This document shows, in pieces, positions 14,971 to 23,147 of a stretch of 59,101 bases of DNA. Below the pieces are notes generated by a model. It was not told the DNA's origin. It ran no database searches and saw only the letters and a list, made by a program, of their open reading frames with translations. Every line of letters starts with the position of its first letter. Within the stretch, counting starts at the first letter, position 1. Origin of the DNA: Desulforhabdus sp. TSK (GTDB lineage: Bacteria; Desulfobacterota; Syntrophobacteria; Syntrophobacterales; Syntrophobacteraceae); NCBI RefSeq assembly GCF_022836495.1, contig NZ_BQXM01000034.1, positions 1-59,101 of the forward strand, in the 5' to 3' direction. Position numbers and translations under genes: made by a program.

Positions 14971-17900
14971 GTGATTCAGGCAATCCATGGCTCCATCCAA
15001 GGCAGAGCCAGATACAAGGTCAAAGAGCTTTATCGTTCAGAAAGTCTCCAGATGTTCTTGGAAGAACAGCTGTCTCGATTGAGTGATGTGAAGCGTGCTC
15101 GAGCGAGCAGCGTGACGGGAAATGTCCTGGTTCATTACAACTCAGGCAATACCGTCCAGACCATCGCAGCCCTGCTGGAGGAAATTGTCTCGGATTACCG
15201 GACGAAGAGATCTTGCAGGGAAAGCGAAAATTCTCGTCCCGAGCTATCCCCCGGGGCACCCCCCTCTCCTGTGGGAGGCCCCTTCTCGGAAGGGTTCCAG
15301 GGAAGCAGCATCCACAAAGGGATCAAGGGCCTCCTCCCCTCTCCGTGGGGCACGGAAGCACCGTGCCCCAAACCCTGGCATGCCATGGACTGCGAATCCA
15401 TCCTGCAGGAGTGGGGAACCTCCATCTTTTCAGGATTGCCACGCGAGTCGGCCGCGGAGAATCTCCAGAAGTATGGTCTCAATACACTTCCGGAATCCGA
15501 AGGAAGGTCCAGGTGGAGCATCTTCATCGACCAGTTCAAGTCCATTCCTGTAGCGCTTCTCGGAGTCTCCGCCGGTATTTCCGTGGCCACGGGGGGCGTT
15601 GTCGATGCGTTGGTGATCATGGGGGTCGTGGTCATCAACGCGGCCATCGGCTTTGTTACCGAAGACAACGCTGAAAGGACCATCGAATCCCTCAAGACCC
15701 TGGTCCGACCGAGCGCGCAGGTGGTGCGGGACGGCATCGTCACCGAAGTCGGCATGGAAGAAGTCGCTTTGGGAGATCTTCTCGAGCTGAAGCCGGGTGT
15801 GTACATTGCCGCCGACAGCCGGCTGATTGAAAGCAGCAACCTGACGGTGGACGAATCTTCTCTCACGGGAGAGAGCCTGCCGGTAGCCAAGACTCACCAG
15901 CGGGTCCTGGCGCAAAGCACCCCCCTGGCGGACCGCCTGAACATGCTCTACATGGGAACGCTGGTGACCGGAGGCCAGGGGTTGGCCGTAGTTGTCGCTA
16001 CAGGAAGGGGGACTGAGCTCGGTCAGCTCCGTCTCCTGGTAGAGGATGCGGGGGCACCGGAGACACCCCTTGAAAAACAACTGGCAAGAATCGGAAACCA
16101 GCTCGTCGCCATCAGTGGGGCGATCTGCGGTGCAGTTTTTCTCATGGGCATCGCTCGCGGCTCGGGACTGCTCTACATGCTCAATGCCTCCATTGCCCTG
16201 GCTGTTGCCGCCGTGCCTGAAGGGTTGACGGCGGTAGCCACAACCACCCTGGCCATCGGCATCAACAAAATGAAGAACCAGAAAGTCCTCATTCGCCACC
16301 TGTCCGCAGTGGAAACCCTCGGCGCCATCCAGACAATCTGTTTCGACAAAACTGGCACCGTCACCCAGAACCGTATGACCGCTCAGCGGGTTTACGCAGG
16401 CGATAAGCGCATCGAGGTTTCCGATACTCTCTTCAACTGGGAAAACGGATGCCTGGACGTCCCCAGCTGCCGGGAGCTCATGGACCTCCTGCATGTAGCC
16501 ATCCTCTGCAGTGAAAGCAACATCGCCAAGAGGGGCAATGAGTACATACTGCAAGGCTCCTCCACGGAAAATGCCCTCCTCAACATGGCTCTCAAGGCAG
16601 GTTTCGACCTCTGCCGGGTGCGAGAGTCGTATCCAATTTTAAAGACCAATCACCGCGCTGAAGACCGCCATTTCATGGGCACACTGCACGGTTGTCAAGA
16701 TGGAAGGAAACTGGTGGCCGTAAAGGGGAGCCCACTGGAGGTTCTTGCCATGTGTGACTGGCGCATGTGTGATGGAGAAAAAATAGCACTGACGGACGAG
16801 GACCGACGAAGCATCGACATTGAAAATGAACGCATGGCGGGGGATGCCCTCAGAGTGCTGGGCTTCGCCTCCCTCGTAGCCGATGACGAGAAAGCTTTCG
16901 ATTCCAGCCGTGGGCTGGTCTGGCTGGGGCTGGTCGGCATGGCGGACCCTGTTCGCGAAGGGGTAAAAGATCTCATTGCAAGATTTCATGAGGCGAAGAT
17001 CGAAACGATCATGATCACAGGAGATCAAAGCCCCACGGCGTATGCCATAGGGAGGGATCTCAAGCTCAGCAGGGAAGCCCCTTTGGAGATCATGGATTCG
17101 ACACACCTGGCCGATGTGGACGCAGACGCCCTCCGGTCCCTTTCACGGCGCATCCATGTGTTTGCCCGGGTGAGTCCGGCCCACAAGCTGCAAATCGTTC
17201 AGGCACTCCAGAGAGCGGGGCATGTCGTCGCCATGACCGGTGACGGCATCAACGACGGGCCGGCCTTGAAAGCGGCGGATGTGGGGGTGGCCCTGGGAAA
17301 GTCCGGAACGGACATCGCGCGGGAAGTCGCCGATGTCGTGCTGGAAAACGACGACCTGGAAACCATGATCGTGGCTGTGAGCCATGGTCGAACCATTTAC
17401 AGCAACATTCGGAAGGCGCTCCATTTCCTGCTGTCCACCAATTTCAGTGAAATCATGGTCATGTTTGCCGCCGGGGCCGTGGGGCTTGGACATCCTCTTA
17501 CGGCCATGCAGCTGCTCTGGATCAACCTCCTGTCGGATATTTTTCCGGGTCTGGCGCTGGCACTGGAACCGCCCGAGCCCGACGTCATGAAGCGCCCTCC
17601 CCGGAACCCTGAGGAGCCCATCGTTACGGGCTCGGATTTCAAGAGACTCACGGTGGAATCGGCGGTGATGAGTGCCGGCGCCCTCGCGACCTACGGATAT
17701 GGGATCACGAAGTATGGAATGGGGGCCAACGCCGGCACCCTGGCATTTCACAGTCTGACCCTGGCTCAGCTCCTGCATGCCTTCAGTTGCCGATCGGAGC
17801 ACCATTCCATTTTCTCCAAGGAAAGAATGCCCGCCAACCCATACTTGAATGTCGCCCTCTCCGCGTCCCTGGGGCTGCAGGTACTGACCATGGTGGTTCC

Positions 17901-18030
17901 CGGTTTGAGAGGACTCCTGGGGCTCACTCCCATCACCCTCGTTGACGCAGTATGGATCGGCTCGAGCGCGGCTCTCCCCCTTCTCGTCAATGAAGCGACC
18001 AAAGCACCCTCACAGGAAGGCCTCTCATGA
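14971..18030 (+). CDS. P2-type cation-transporting ATPase with N-terminal HMA2 domain
   Basis: ATP-driven cation pump of 1019 residues. Residues 1-75 are an HMA2-type domain (AIHGSIQGRARYKV) without CxxC. After a linker of about 60 residues comes a cation-ATPase core: TGES at 299-302, the membrane motif VPEGL, phospho-Asp in DKTGT at 459, and GDGIND at 757-762. The PEGL motif is that of P2 (Ca, Na/K-type) pumps; P1B heavy-metal pumps have CPC/CPx there. So despite the HMA2 domain this looks like a Ca/Mn-type pump, exporting from the cytosol. It starts with GTG 14971 behind a weak GAGAG site. Its stop overlaps the metK-like start by 4 bp. Confidence 0.88.
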   Translation: MIQAIHGSIQGRARYKVKELYRSESLQMFLEEQLSRLSDVKRARASSVTGNVLVHYNSGNTVQTIAALLEEIVSDYRTKRSCRESENSRPELSPGAPPSPVGGPFSEGFQGSSIHKGIKGLLPSPWGTEAPCPKPWHAMDCESILQEWGTSIFSGLPRESAAENLQKYGLNTLPESEGRSRWSIFIDQFKSIPVALLGVSAGISVATGGVVDALVIMGVVVINAAIGFVTEDNAERTIESLKTLVRPSAQVVRDGIVTEVGMEEVALGDLLELKPGVYIAADSRLIESSNLTVDESSLTGESLPVAKTHQRVLAQSTPLADRLNMLYMGTLVTGGQGLAVVVATGRGTELGQLRLLVEDAGAPETPLEKQLARIGNQLVAISGAICGAVFLMGIARGSGLLYMLNASIALAVAAVPEGLTAVATTTLAIGINKMKNQKVLIRHLSAVETLGAIQTICFDKTGTVTQNRMTAQRVYAGDKRIEVSDTLFNWENGCLDVPSCRELMDLLHVAILCSESNIAKRGNEYILQGSSTENALLNMALKAGFDLCRVRESYPILKTNHRAEDRHFMGTLHGCQDGRKLVAVKGSPLEVLAMCDWRMCDGEKIALTDEDRRSIDIENERMAGDALRVLGFASLVADDEKAFDSSRGLVWLGLVGMADPVREGVKDLIARFHEAKIETIMITGDQSPTAYAIGRDLKLSREAPLEIMDSTHLADVDADALRSLSRRIHVFARVSPAHKLQIVQALQRAGHVVAMTGDGINDGPALKAADVGVALGKSGTDIAREVADVVLENDDLETMIVAVSHGRTIYSNIRKALHFLLSTNFSEIMVMFAAGAVGLGHPLTAMQLLWINLLSDIFPGLALALEPPEPDVMKRPPRNPEEPIVTGSDFKRLTVESAVMSAGALATYGYGITKYGMGANAGTLAFHSLTLAQLLHAFSCRSEHHSIFSKERMPANPYLNVALSASLGLQVLTMVVPGLRGLLGLTPITLVDAVWIGSSAALPLLVNEATKAPSQEGLS

Positions 18031-19214
18031 AAAAAGATTTCATGTTCACCTCCGAATCCGTCACCGAAGGGCACCCGGACAAAGTCTGCGATCAAATCAG
18101 TGACGCCATCGTCGATCACTTCCTGGAGATCGATCCCCTCTCGAGGATCATCGCTGAATGCGCCGTTTCAGTCTCCATTCTCTTCATTGCGGCACGCTTC
18201 ACGTCGGATGCCGTAGTGGACTTTCCAAACATCGCCCGGCGGGTCATCCGTCAGATCGGTTACGAGCAGCACGAGTTCAATGCGAAGACCTGCAGCATAT
18301 TGACAAGCCTTCAAGAGCTGCCCAGGGATGAAACCTGCTGCGTTGACGAAAGGCTCATGTCCGACGAGGACATCGAAAAGATGACTGCCAGGAACCAGGT
18401 GACGGTCTTCGGTTTCGCATGCGACCAGACCCCGGCCTTCATGCCTCTGCCCATCTGGCTGGCCCATAAACTCTCGAGGCAAATCACCCAGGTCCGTCGC
18501 GACAAAGTCCTTCCTTTCCTTTGTCCCGAAGGAAAAACCGATGTGGGGATAGAGTACAGGAATCGAAAGCCCCATAGAATCCACAGCATAACGGTAACCG
18601 CAAGTCAATCCCGTCCTGAAGAACCCACTTTGAGGCAGTTCCAGGATGCCATTTATGAGAGCGTCGTTCTCCCTGCTTTCAGGGACGAAACCATCAAACC
18701 CGATCGCAATACCGAGATCTTCATCAATCCCGAGGGGCCCTTCGTCGTAGGGGGCCCAAGTGTCCATTCGGGGCTGACGGGAAGGAAAACGGCCATCGAC
18801 ACTTATGGCGAATATGCCCGGCACAGCGGAGCGGCTTTGAGCGGAAAAGACCCGCTGCGCATTGACCGCGTGGCGGCATACGCCGCTCGCCACGCCGCCA
18901 AGAACATCGTGGCTGCGGGCCTGGCTGAAGAGTGCGAAGTGCAGCTGAGTTATTCCGTCACGCGCTCGCGGCCAGCCAGCATCCAGGTGGAGACTTTTGG
19001 CACAGGAAAGATAGCCGACGAAGCCCTTGCAGGACTCCTGGAGAAGCATTTCGAGTTCCGCCTCGCCGGCATCATGAAGGAATTTGATCTGCGGCGGTTG
19101 CCTCAAAGAATGCACAACGGATTCTATCAACGCCTTGCCGCTTACGGCCACATGGGACGCACCGATATGGACTTACCCTGGGAGAGAACAGACCGTGTGG
19201 ACTTTCTGAAATGA
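18027..19214 (+). CDS. Divergent S-adenosylmethionine synthetase homologue
   Basis: A 395-residue protein with the MetK fold over its full length: TEGHPDKVCDQISDAIVD at the start, SGLTGRK and SGKDPLRIDR in the second half. Several active-site motifs of MetK are changed. The ACET..KTG..GGE segment has lost these residues, GDQG before FGYA is RNQV, DAKSQV is EGKTDV, and the Asp in GPxGDxGLTGRK is missing (GPSVHSGLTGRK). Normal AdoMet synthesis is therefore doubtful; it may bind a nucleotide, make another product or regulate. It overlaps the ATPase gene by 4 bp, which suggests a joint function. The organism must have another, normal metK elsewhere if this one is inactive. Confidence 0.85.
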   Translation: MKKDFMFTSESVTEGHPDKVCDQISDAIVDHFLEIDPLSRIIAECAVSVSILFIAARFTSDAVVDFPNIARRVIRQIGYEQHEFNAKTCSILTSLQELPRDETCCVDERLMSDEDIEKMTARNQVTVFGFACDQTPAFMPLPIWLAHKLSRQITQVRRDKVLPFLCPEGKTDVGIEYRNRKPHRIHSITVTASQSRPEEPTLRQFQDAIYESVVLPAFRDETIKPDRNTEIFINPEGPFVVGGPSVHSGLTGRKTAIDTYGEYARHSGAALSGKDPLRIDRVAAYAARHAAKNIVAAGLAEECEVQLSYSVTRSRPASIQVETFGTGKIADEALAGLLEKHFEFRLAGIMKEFDLRRLPQRMHNGFYQRLAAYGHMGRTDMDLPWERTDRVDFLK

Positions 19215-19381
19215 ATGGAATTGGCTGCGGGTTTCGGCGTCAAGACTCCCTAAAGCATGCGAGACAGGGGGGCCAGCCCCAAAAGCCTCTCCTTTCCCGC
19301 TTTCCAGAAAGGGGGGGGAGCACGTCGATTGGCCCTCGGCAGTGGAGTTGAGCCTTCGTTCCAAAGCAGCAGGAGCAATAG

Positions 19382-19810
19382 ATGCCCCGGATTCATGTAC
19401 TATTCGTCTGCGTCCATAACTCGGCGCGGAGCCAGATGGCTGAAACTTTCATGAATGCCGACACTGAAAATCGGTTTCATGCGGAAAGCGCAGGCTTTGA
19501 GCCTACGGAAATCAACCCTCTTGTCATGGAGGTCATGAAGGAGATCGGCTTTGACCTCAGCGGAAAGGAGACGAACAGTGTCTTTTCCTTCTTCAAAGAA
19601 GGGAGACTTTACGACTATGTGATCACGGTGTGCGAAGAATCGTCCGAGGGTAAATGCCCAATTTTCCCCGGCGTCAGAAAACGGCTGAACTGGCCTTTTC
19701 CGGATCCGGCCGAACTGAGGGGCACTCCCGAAGAGAAGCTTGAGGGAGCCCGGCGGATTCGGGATTCCATTCGGGCTCGGGTAAAGGCATTTGCCGAAGA
19801 AATCACCTGA
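19382..19810 (+). CDS. arsC: Low-molecular-weight phosphatase-type arsenate reductase
   Basis: Cytosolic enzyme of 142 residues in the thioredoxin-coupled ArsC / low-molecular-weight tyrosine phosphatase family. The P-loop CVHNSAR (Cys10 to Arg16) is at the N-terminus. The Cys pair VCEESSEGKCP (about 82 and 89) supplies the disulfide relay that marks arsenate reductases over phosphatases, and WPFPDPA follows. ATG 19382 has AGGAG seven bases before. Phosphate transporters take in arsenate, so its place beside a Pho island is sensible. No ars regulator or exporter is next to it. Confidence 0.88.
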   Translation: MPRIHVLFVCVHNSARSQMAETFMNADTENRFHAESAGFEPTEINPLVMEVMKEIGFDLSGKETNSVFSFFKEGRLYDYVITVCEESSEGKCPIFPGVRKRLNWPFPDPAELRGTPEEKLEGARRIRDSIRARVKAFAEEIT

Positions 19811-20049
19811 TTCCATCACCTTGATCTACTTTATCTGCATTCTATGCGGGGGAGTACCCTCTTCTGCTTCACGGCCACTCTCTTCCTGCAGTCTGCTCCT
19901 TCCAGCAGCCATTTCGGGCTGCCCGTAGGGCAATCCCTTCTAGATTTTCTGTGTTCATGCTATCATGATTTATCTCAATAAATCCTGAACTCGTGAAAGC
20001 GTTCCTATTGCCTCTTGGAACATCAAAATCCTAATACTGGGGTATTTCC

Positions 20050-20457
20050 ATGTCTCATGATCTTGTCTTCCTGGCCGGCAGGAAAGCCATCCAGACCATC
20101 CGGAAAAATGGACTCCGCCGGGAGCAGGTCAGGATCGTTGTCGGCGCGGCAGGAGGCCCCAAGTGGCTGGTTCTTCACAACCTGGATCGCGTCCTTTTCT
20201 CCTCGTGGTTCAAGCACAGAATGGAACCGCTCTTTCTGTTGGGTTCTTCCATTGGAGCCTGGCGATTTGCAGCGGTCTCCCAGAGTGACCCAGCAGAGGC
20301 TTTGAATCGTTTTTTGTCCATCTATACAGCGGAGCAATTTATACCCAAGCCAACGCATAACGTGGTCACCCGTCAAGGGGGTATTGGACAAATGAGGGGT
20401 GCCGCTGGAAGGAGTGATACCCTACGGGGTCCTCAATTTTCTGTCGTCAAAATGTAA
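20050..20457 (+). pseudogene. Truncated patatin-like phospholipase gene
   Basis: The first ~95 residues match the start of a patatin-like family: VGAAGGPKWLVLHNLDR (oxyanion-hole region) and FLLGSSIGAWRFAAVSQ with the nucleophile Ser in G-S-S-I-G. Full members are roughly 350-400 residues. Here the similarity ends near codon 105 (VTRQGG) and the frame stops at residue 135. The catalytic Asp half is missing, so the product is unlikely to be active. The 3' end runs into the PhoB box of phoH, which suggests a deletion that joined the gene remnant to that promoter region. Confidence 0.6.
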
Positions 20458-20480
20458 CCCAACGTTCAAGATTCCGTCAC
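20441..20480 (+). promoter_or_regulatory. PhoB box upstream of the PIN-PhoH gene
   Basis: CTGTCGT (20441-20447), ATGTAAC (20452-20458), CGTTCAA (20463-20469) and CCGTCAC (20474-20480) follow an exact 11-bp step. The gene starts at 20612. A clear -10 at the usual spacing is not visible. Confidence 0.6.
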
Positions 20481-20611
20481 CGCTCAATGTTTTCTTTAAA
20501 GACAGTAAAAGATCTTTGACTGCATGAGTAACAAGGCACTTCGAAGTGCGTCCGAAGGGACCGGGGTCATTCTACTTGGGGTTCATTCGTTAGCCGGGGA
20601 GGCGTGACGAG

Positions 20612-21913
20612 ATGACTAAGACTTATGTCCTGGATACCAATGTCCTGCTGCACAATCCCAATGCACTTTTCGCTTTTCAAGACAATGAGGTGGTGATTCC
20701 TCTGGCCGTTATCGAAGAAATCGACAACCAGAAAAGGAGGCAGGATGAAGTTGGCAGGAATGCTCGGACCGCCTCCCAGATACTCGACGGGCTCCGCTCT
20801 CAAGGCTGCCTTTCCGAGGGTGTCAACCTGCCTCGAGGTGGAATGCTGCGCATAGAGCTCAACCATCAGGATCTCATCGACTATCCTGATGGACTGGAGG
20901 CGCATAAACCGGACAATCGGATTTTGGCGGTAGCCTCAAATCTAATGAAAGAAGGGAAGAATTTGGTCATCCTGGTGACCAAGGATTTGAATCTGCGCAT
21001 CAAGGCCGATGTTTTCGGACTTCCGGCTGAGGATTTTTACAATGATCGAGTGGATTATCACCAGCTCCACACGGGTGTGGGGGAGTTTTATTGTTCGACC
21101 GAGGAGATGAGTGCATTTTTTCAACAGGGGAAACTCAGGATGGAGAACGGACGACAAGGATATCCCAACCAAATGTTCATTCTGACAAATCCCTGTGGAC
21201 CCTCGCAGTCCGCCCTGGCGCGGCTTTTTCGAGGCACTCTGTGGCCTCTGATGCATGGAGATTCCATCAACTGGGGGGTCAGGGCTTTGAACAAAGAGCA
21301 GAGGTTTGCCTTCGAACTTCTGCTCAATGATGACATCAAGGTCGCAACGCTTGTGGGACGCGCGGGTACGGGAAAAACGCTCCTCGCCTTGGCCGCAGGG
21401 CTTGAAAAGGTCCTCGAGCAGAAAATCTACCATCGTATGCTCATCACGAGGCCCGTGATTCCTATGGGGGATGATCTCGGTTTCCTGCCGGGAACAAAGG
21501 AAGATAAGCTGCGACCATGGATGCAGCCTATATATGACAACCTGGAATTTCTCATGAAGGATTGTTCTGAGCCCTCTGAAGAAGTCAATGAATTGCTGCA
21601 AAGAGGACTCGTCGAACTGGAAGCTCTCACCTACATTCGGGGTAGAACGATACCGAAAAGCTATATCCTTTGCGACGAAGCCCAAAATCTATCTCCCCAT
21701 ATGATCAAGACGCTCATCACGCGGGTGGGAAAGGGCTCTAAGATCGTTTTCACGGGAGATCCCGAACAAATCGATCATCCTTACCTCGACGAGAGCAGCA
21801 ACGGGCTGACCTATCTGGTGGAAAAGCTCAAGGGAGAGGAAATCACAGGGCATATTACCCTGGTGAAGGGCGAGCGCTCCAGGGTCGCGGAGCTCTGCGC
21901 GACCCTGCTATAG
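20612..21913 (+). CDS. phoH2: PIN-domain/PhoH ATPase (PhoH2 type)
   Basis: A 433-residue fusion of an N-terminal PIN ribonuclease domain (about 1-150; TYVLDTNVLLHN with the first acidic residue, then EEID and DNRILAVA) and a C-terminal PhoH ATPase (about 230-433). The ATPase has the Walker A GRAGTGKTLLALAAG and Walker B ILCDEAQN. PhoH2 proteins have been described as RNA helicase/RNases, and PhoH is classically induced by phosphate starvation, which agrees with the PhoB box upstream. ATG 20612 follows GGGGAGG at a slightly long spacing. No antitoxin gene of the phoAT kind is seen before it. Confidence 0.92.
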   Translation: MTKTYVLDTNVLLHNPNALFAFQDNEVVIPLAVIEEIDNQKRRQDEVGRNARTASQILDGLRSQGCLSEGVNLPRGGMLRIELNHQDLIDYPDGLEAHKPDNRILAVASNLMKEGKNLVILVTKDLNLRIKADVFGLPAEDFYNDRVDYHQLHTGVGEFYCSTEEMSAFFQQGKLRMENGRQGYPNQMFILTNPCGPSQSALARLFRGTLWPLMHGDSINWGVRALNKEQRFAFELLLNDDIKVATLVGRAGTGKTLLALAAGLEKVLEQKIYHRMLITRPVIPMGDDLGFLPGTKEDKLRPWMQPIYDNLEFLMKDCSEPSEEVNELLQRGLVELEALTYIRGRTIPKSYILCDEAQNLSPHMIKTLITRVGKGSKIVFTGDPEQIDHPYLDESSNGLTYLVEKLKGEEITGHITLVKGERSRVAELCATLL

Positions 21914-22104
21914 CCACCGGGACAGCCCACCGGAAGGACGCCCACTCGAAGCCCCATGGTGAGATCCAATGGCTTCGGGGCGATTCGGCCAAGTGAGAGG
22001 GTCTCTTTGCTGCATCGCCTTGGAAATGGCGGGACGGCGCCCACCGACCGCCTGCCGTATGCTTTGATCTAATCGTCGTCATCTGCGAGTGCAGGTTCAT
22101 CAAT
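21914..22104. other. Gene-free stretch after phoH2
   Basis: No convincing gene. CGAAGCC and GGCTTCG (near 21948 and 21970) can form a hairpin without a T run, which may help end phoH2 transcription. The rest of the 509-bp gap to 22422 contains the Pho-box promoter at 22105-22149 and a long leader. Confidence 0.4.
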
Positions 22105-22149
22105 TCTTAACAAGACTGTCATCAGCAAGTCACACTCGGGCCTTATGAT
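22105..22149 (+). promoter_or_regulatory. PhoB box and promoter of the orphan receiver gene
   Basis: TCTTAAC (22105-22111), CTGTCAT (22116-22122) and AAGTCAC (22127-22133) step by 11 bp. Exactly ten bases later is TATGAT (22144-22149), a good -10. The next gene starts at 22423, giving a leader of about 265 bases. Confidence 0.65.
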
Positions 22150-22422
22150 TACAGCATACATTCAATTTAACCTGTTGACATTCATTCCCCTCCCGCCTTC
22201 CTGCAGATGCGGAGTCCATACCTCACACACTTTGGGCTCCGCCTGCATGGGAAGGAAAATCATTCACATAGGTGTTGCAGGATGAATCCTCCTATCGAGT
22301 CGAAGAAAAGTTCGCATCGAGATTTTGCGAGTTGTGGAAGCAGTGCCTGAGGAGCTTTCCGTGGGGTAGATAGAAAACTCGTCTGCACTATTCTCTCTCG
22401 AGAATTGGAGAAGGGAGAAAAA

Positions 22423-22854
22423 ATGCCTTGGGTTCTCGTGATCGACGACGACGAGCACATCCGGCAGCTTTTCGAGTTGGAACTGACGGAGGCGGGCTAC
22501 GATGTGGTTGCTATCGCCCGTGACGATGGGATTCTCCAGCAAATGAAAACCATCCAGTTCAACGTGGCCATTCTGGACCTCCAGCTGGCGGACCACGGCG
22601 GACTCGATTTGTTACAACAGATTCGTGAAGCATACCCTCACATACCCATCATCGTGTGTAGCCCTTACGACAGCTACAAATCAAGCCCCAAAGCCGCAGC
22701 GGCAGATTTCTACGTCATCAAGTCGCACGATCTGGCTGACCTGAGAACAAAAGTGAAGCGAGCAGTGACAGCAAGAAGCCATGCTCAGAGTCCATCCCAG
22801 GTCCAATTCATCCAAAATCGCGTGTCATTTTCATCCTGGTGCGCAATGGGATAA
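22423..22854 (+). CDS. Stand-alone response regulator receiver protein
   Basis: A 143-residue protein consisting of one receiver domain: acidic pocket VIDDDEH (about residues 6-12), phospho-acceptor Asp in AILDLQLADHGG (about 54) and the C-terminal part VCSPYDSYKSS. The conserved Lys of the receiver is seen as YVIKSHD (about 102). No output domain follows; the last 20 residues look unstructured. ATG 22423 has GGGAG in front and is preferred to a TTG at 22405. No kinase is adjacent; PhoR at 33.6 kb is the only histidine kinase in view. It has its own Pho-box promoter. Confidence 0.8.
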   Translation: MPWVLVIDDDEHIRQLFELELTEAGYDVVAIARDDGILQQMKTIQFNVAILDLQLADHGGLDLLQQIREAYPHIPIIVCSPYDSYKSSPKAAAADFYVIKSHDLADLRTKVKRAVTARSHAQSPSQVQFIQNRVSFSSWCAMG

Positions 22855-22898
22855 AAGCCAAGCTGTTTTTTTTAAGCATGCGCACTAACGGGAAAAGG

Positions 22899-23108
22899 TC
22901 AACGGCATGAGCCCCATCGAAGCGTTTTTCTGCCCGCGGAATCAGGCTTTTCGCCAGGTCCAGCGTCATTTCCCTGTTTACGCTTCCAACGGATTTTAAG
23001 CAGTGCATTGTCTTTCTGGAGCTTCTTCAAACAGTCCATCGAAGTGTGGGTAGATTTAAGGGCCATTTTCTCCCCGCAGCGGGGACACAAGTTCTTCAAA
23101 GAGCTCAT
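22899..23108 (-). CDS. Possible small zinc-ribbon protein (69 aa)
   Basis: The reading frame begins SLKNLCPRCGEKMALKS, with one CPRC knuckle and a further single Cys, then a basic, probably helical part. The start at 23108 has AAGGG at a long distance. It sits after the decayed glycosyltransferase gene on the same strand. The lack of a second clear Cys pair and the decayed surroundings make it doubtful. Confidence 0.3.
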   Translation of the reverse strand: MSSLKNLCPRCGEKMALKSTHTSMDCLKKLQKDNALLKIRWKRKQGNDAGPGEKPDSAGRKTLRWGSCR

Positions 23109-23147
23109 GGCGCAGCGTTCCCTTCTGAATTTGACATCGGCGAAGTT

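Noticed and set aside
15430-16554. 374-codon minus-strand frame opposite the P-type ATPase
   Set aside because: Antisense shadow of a clear ATPase gene, no ribosome site and no family features.
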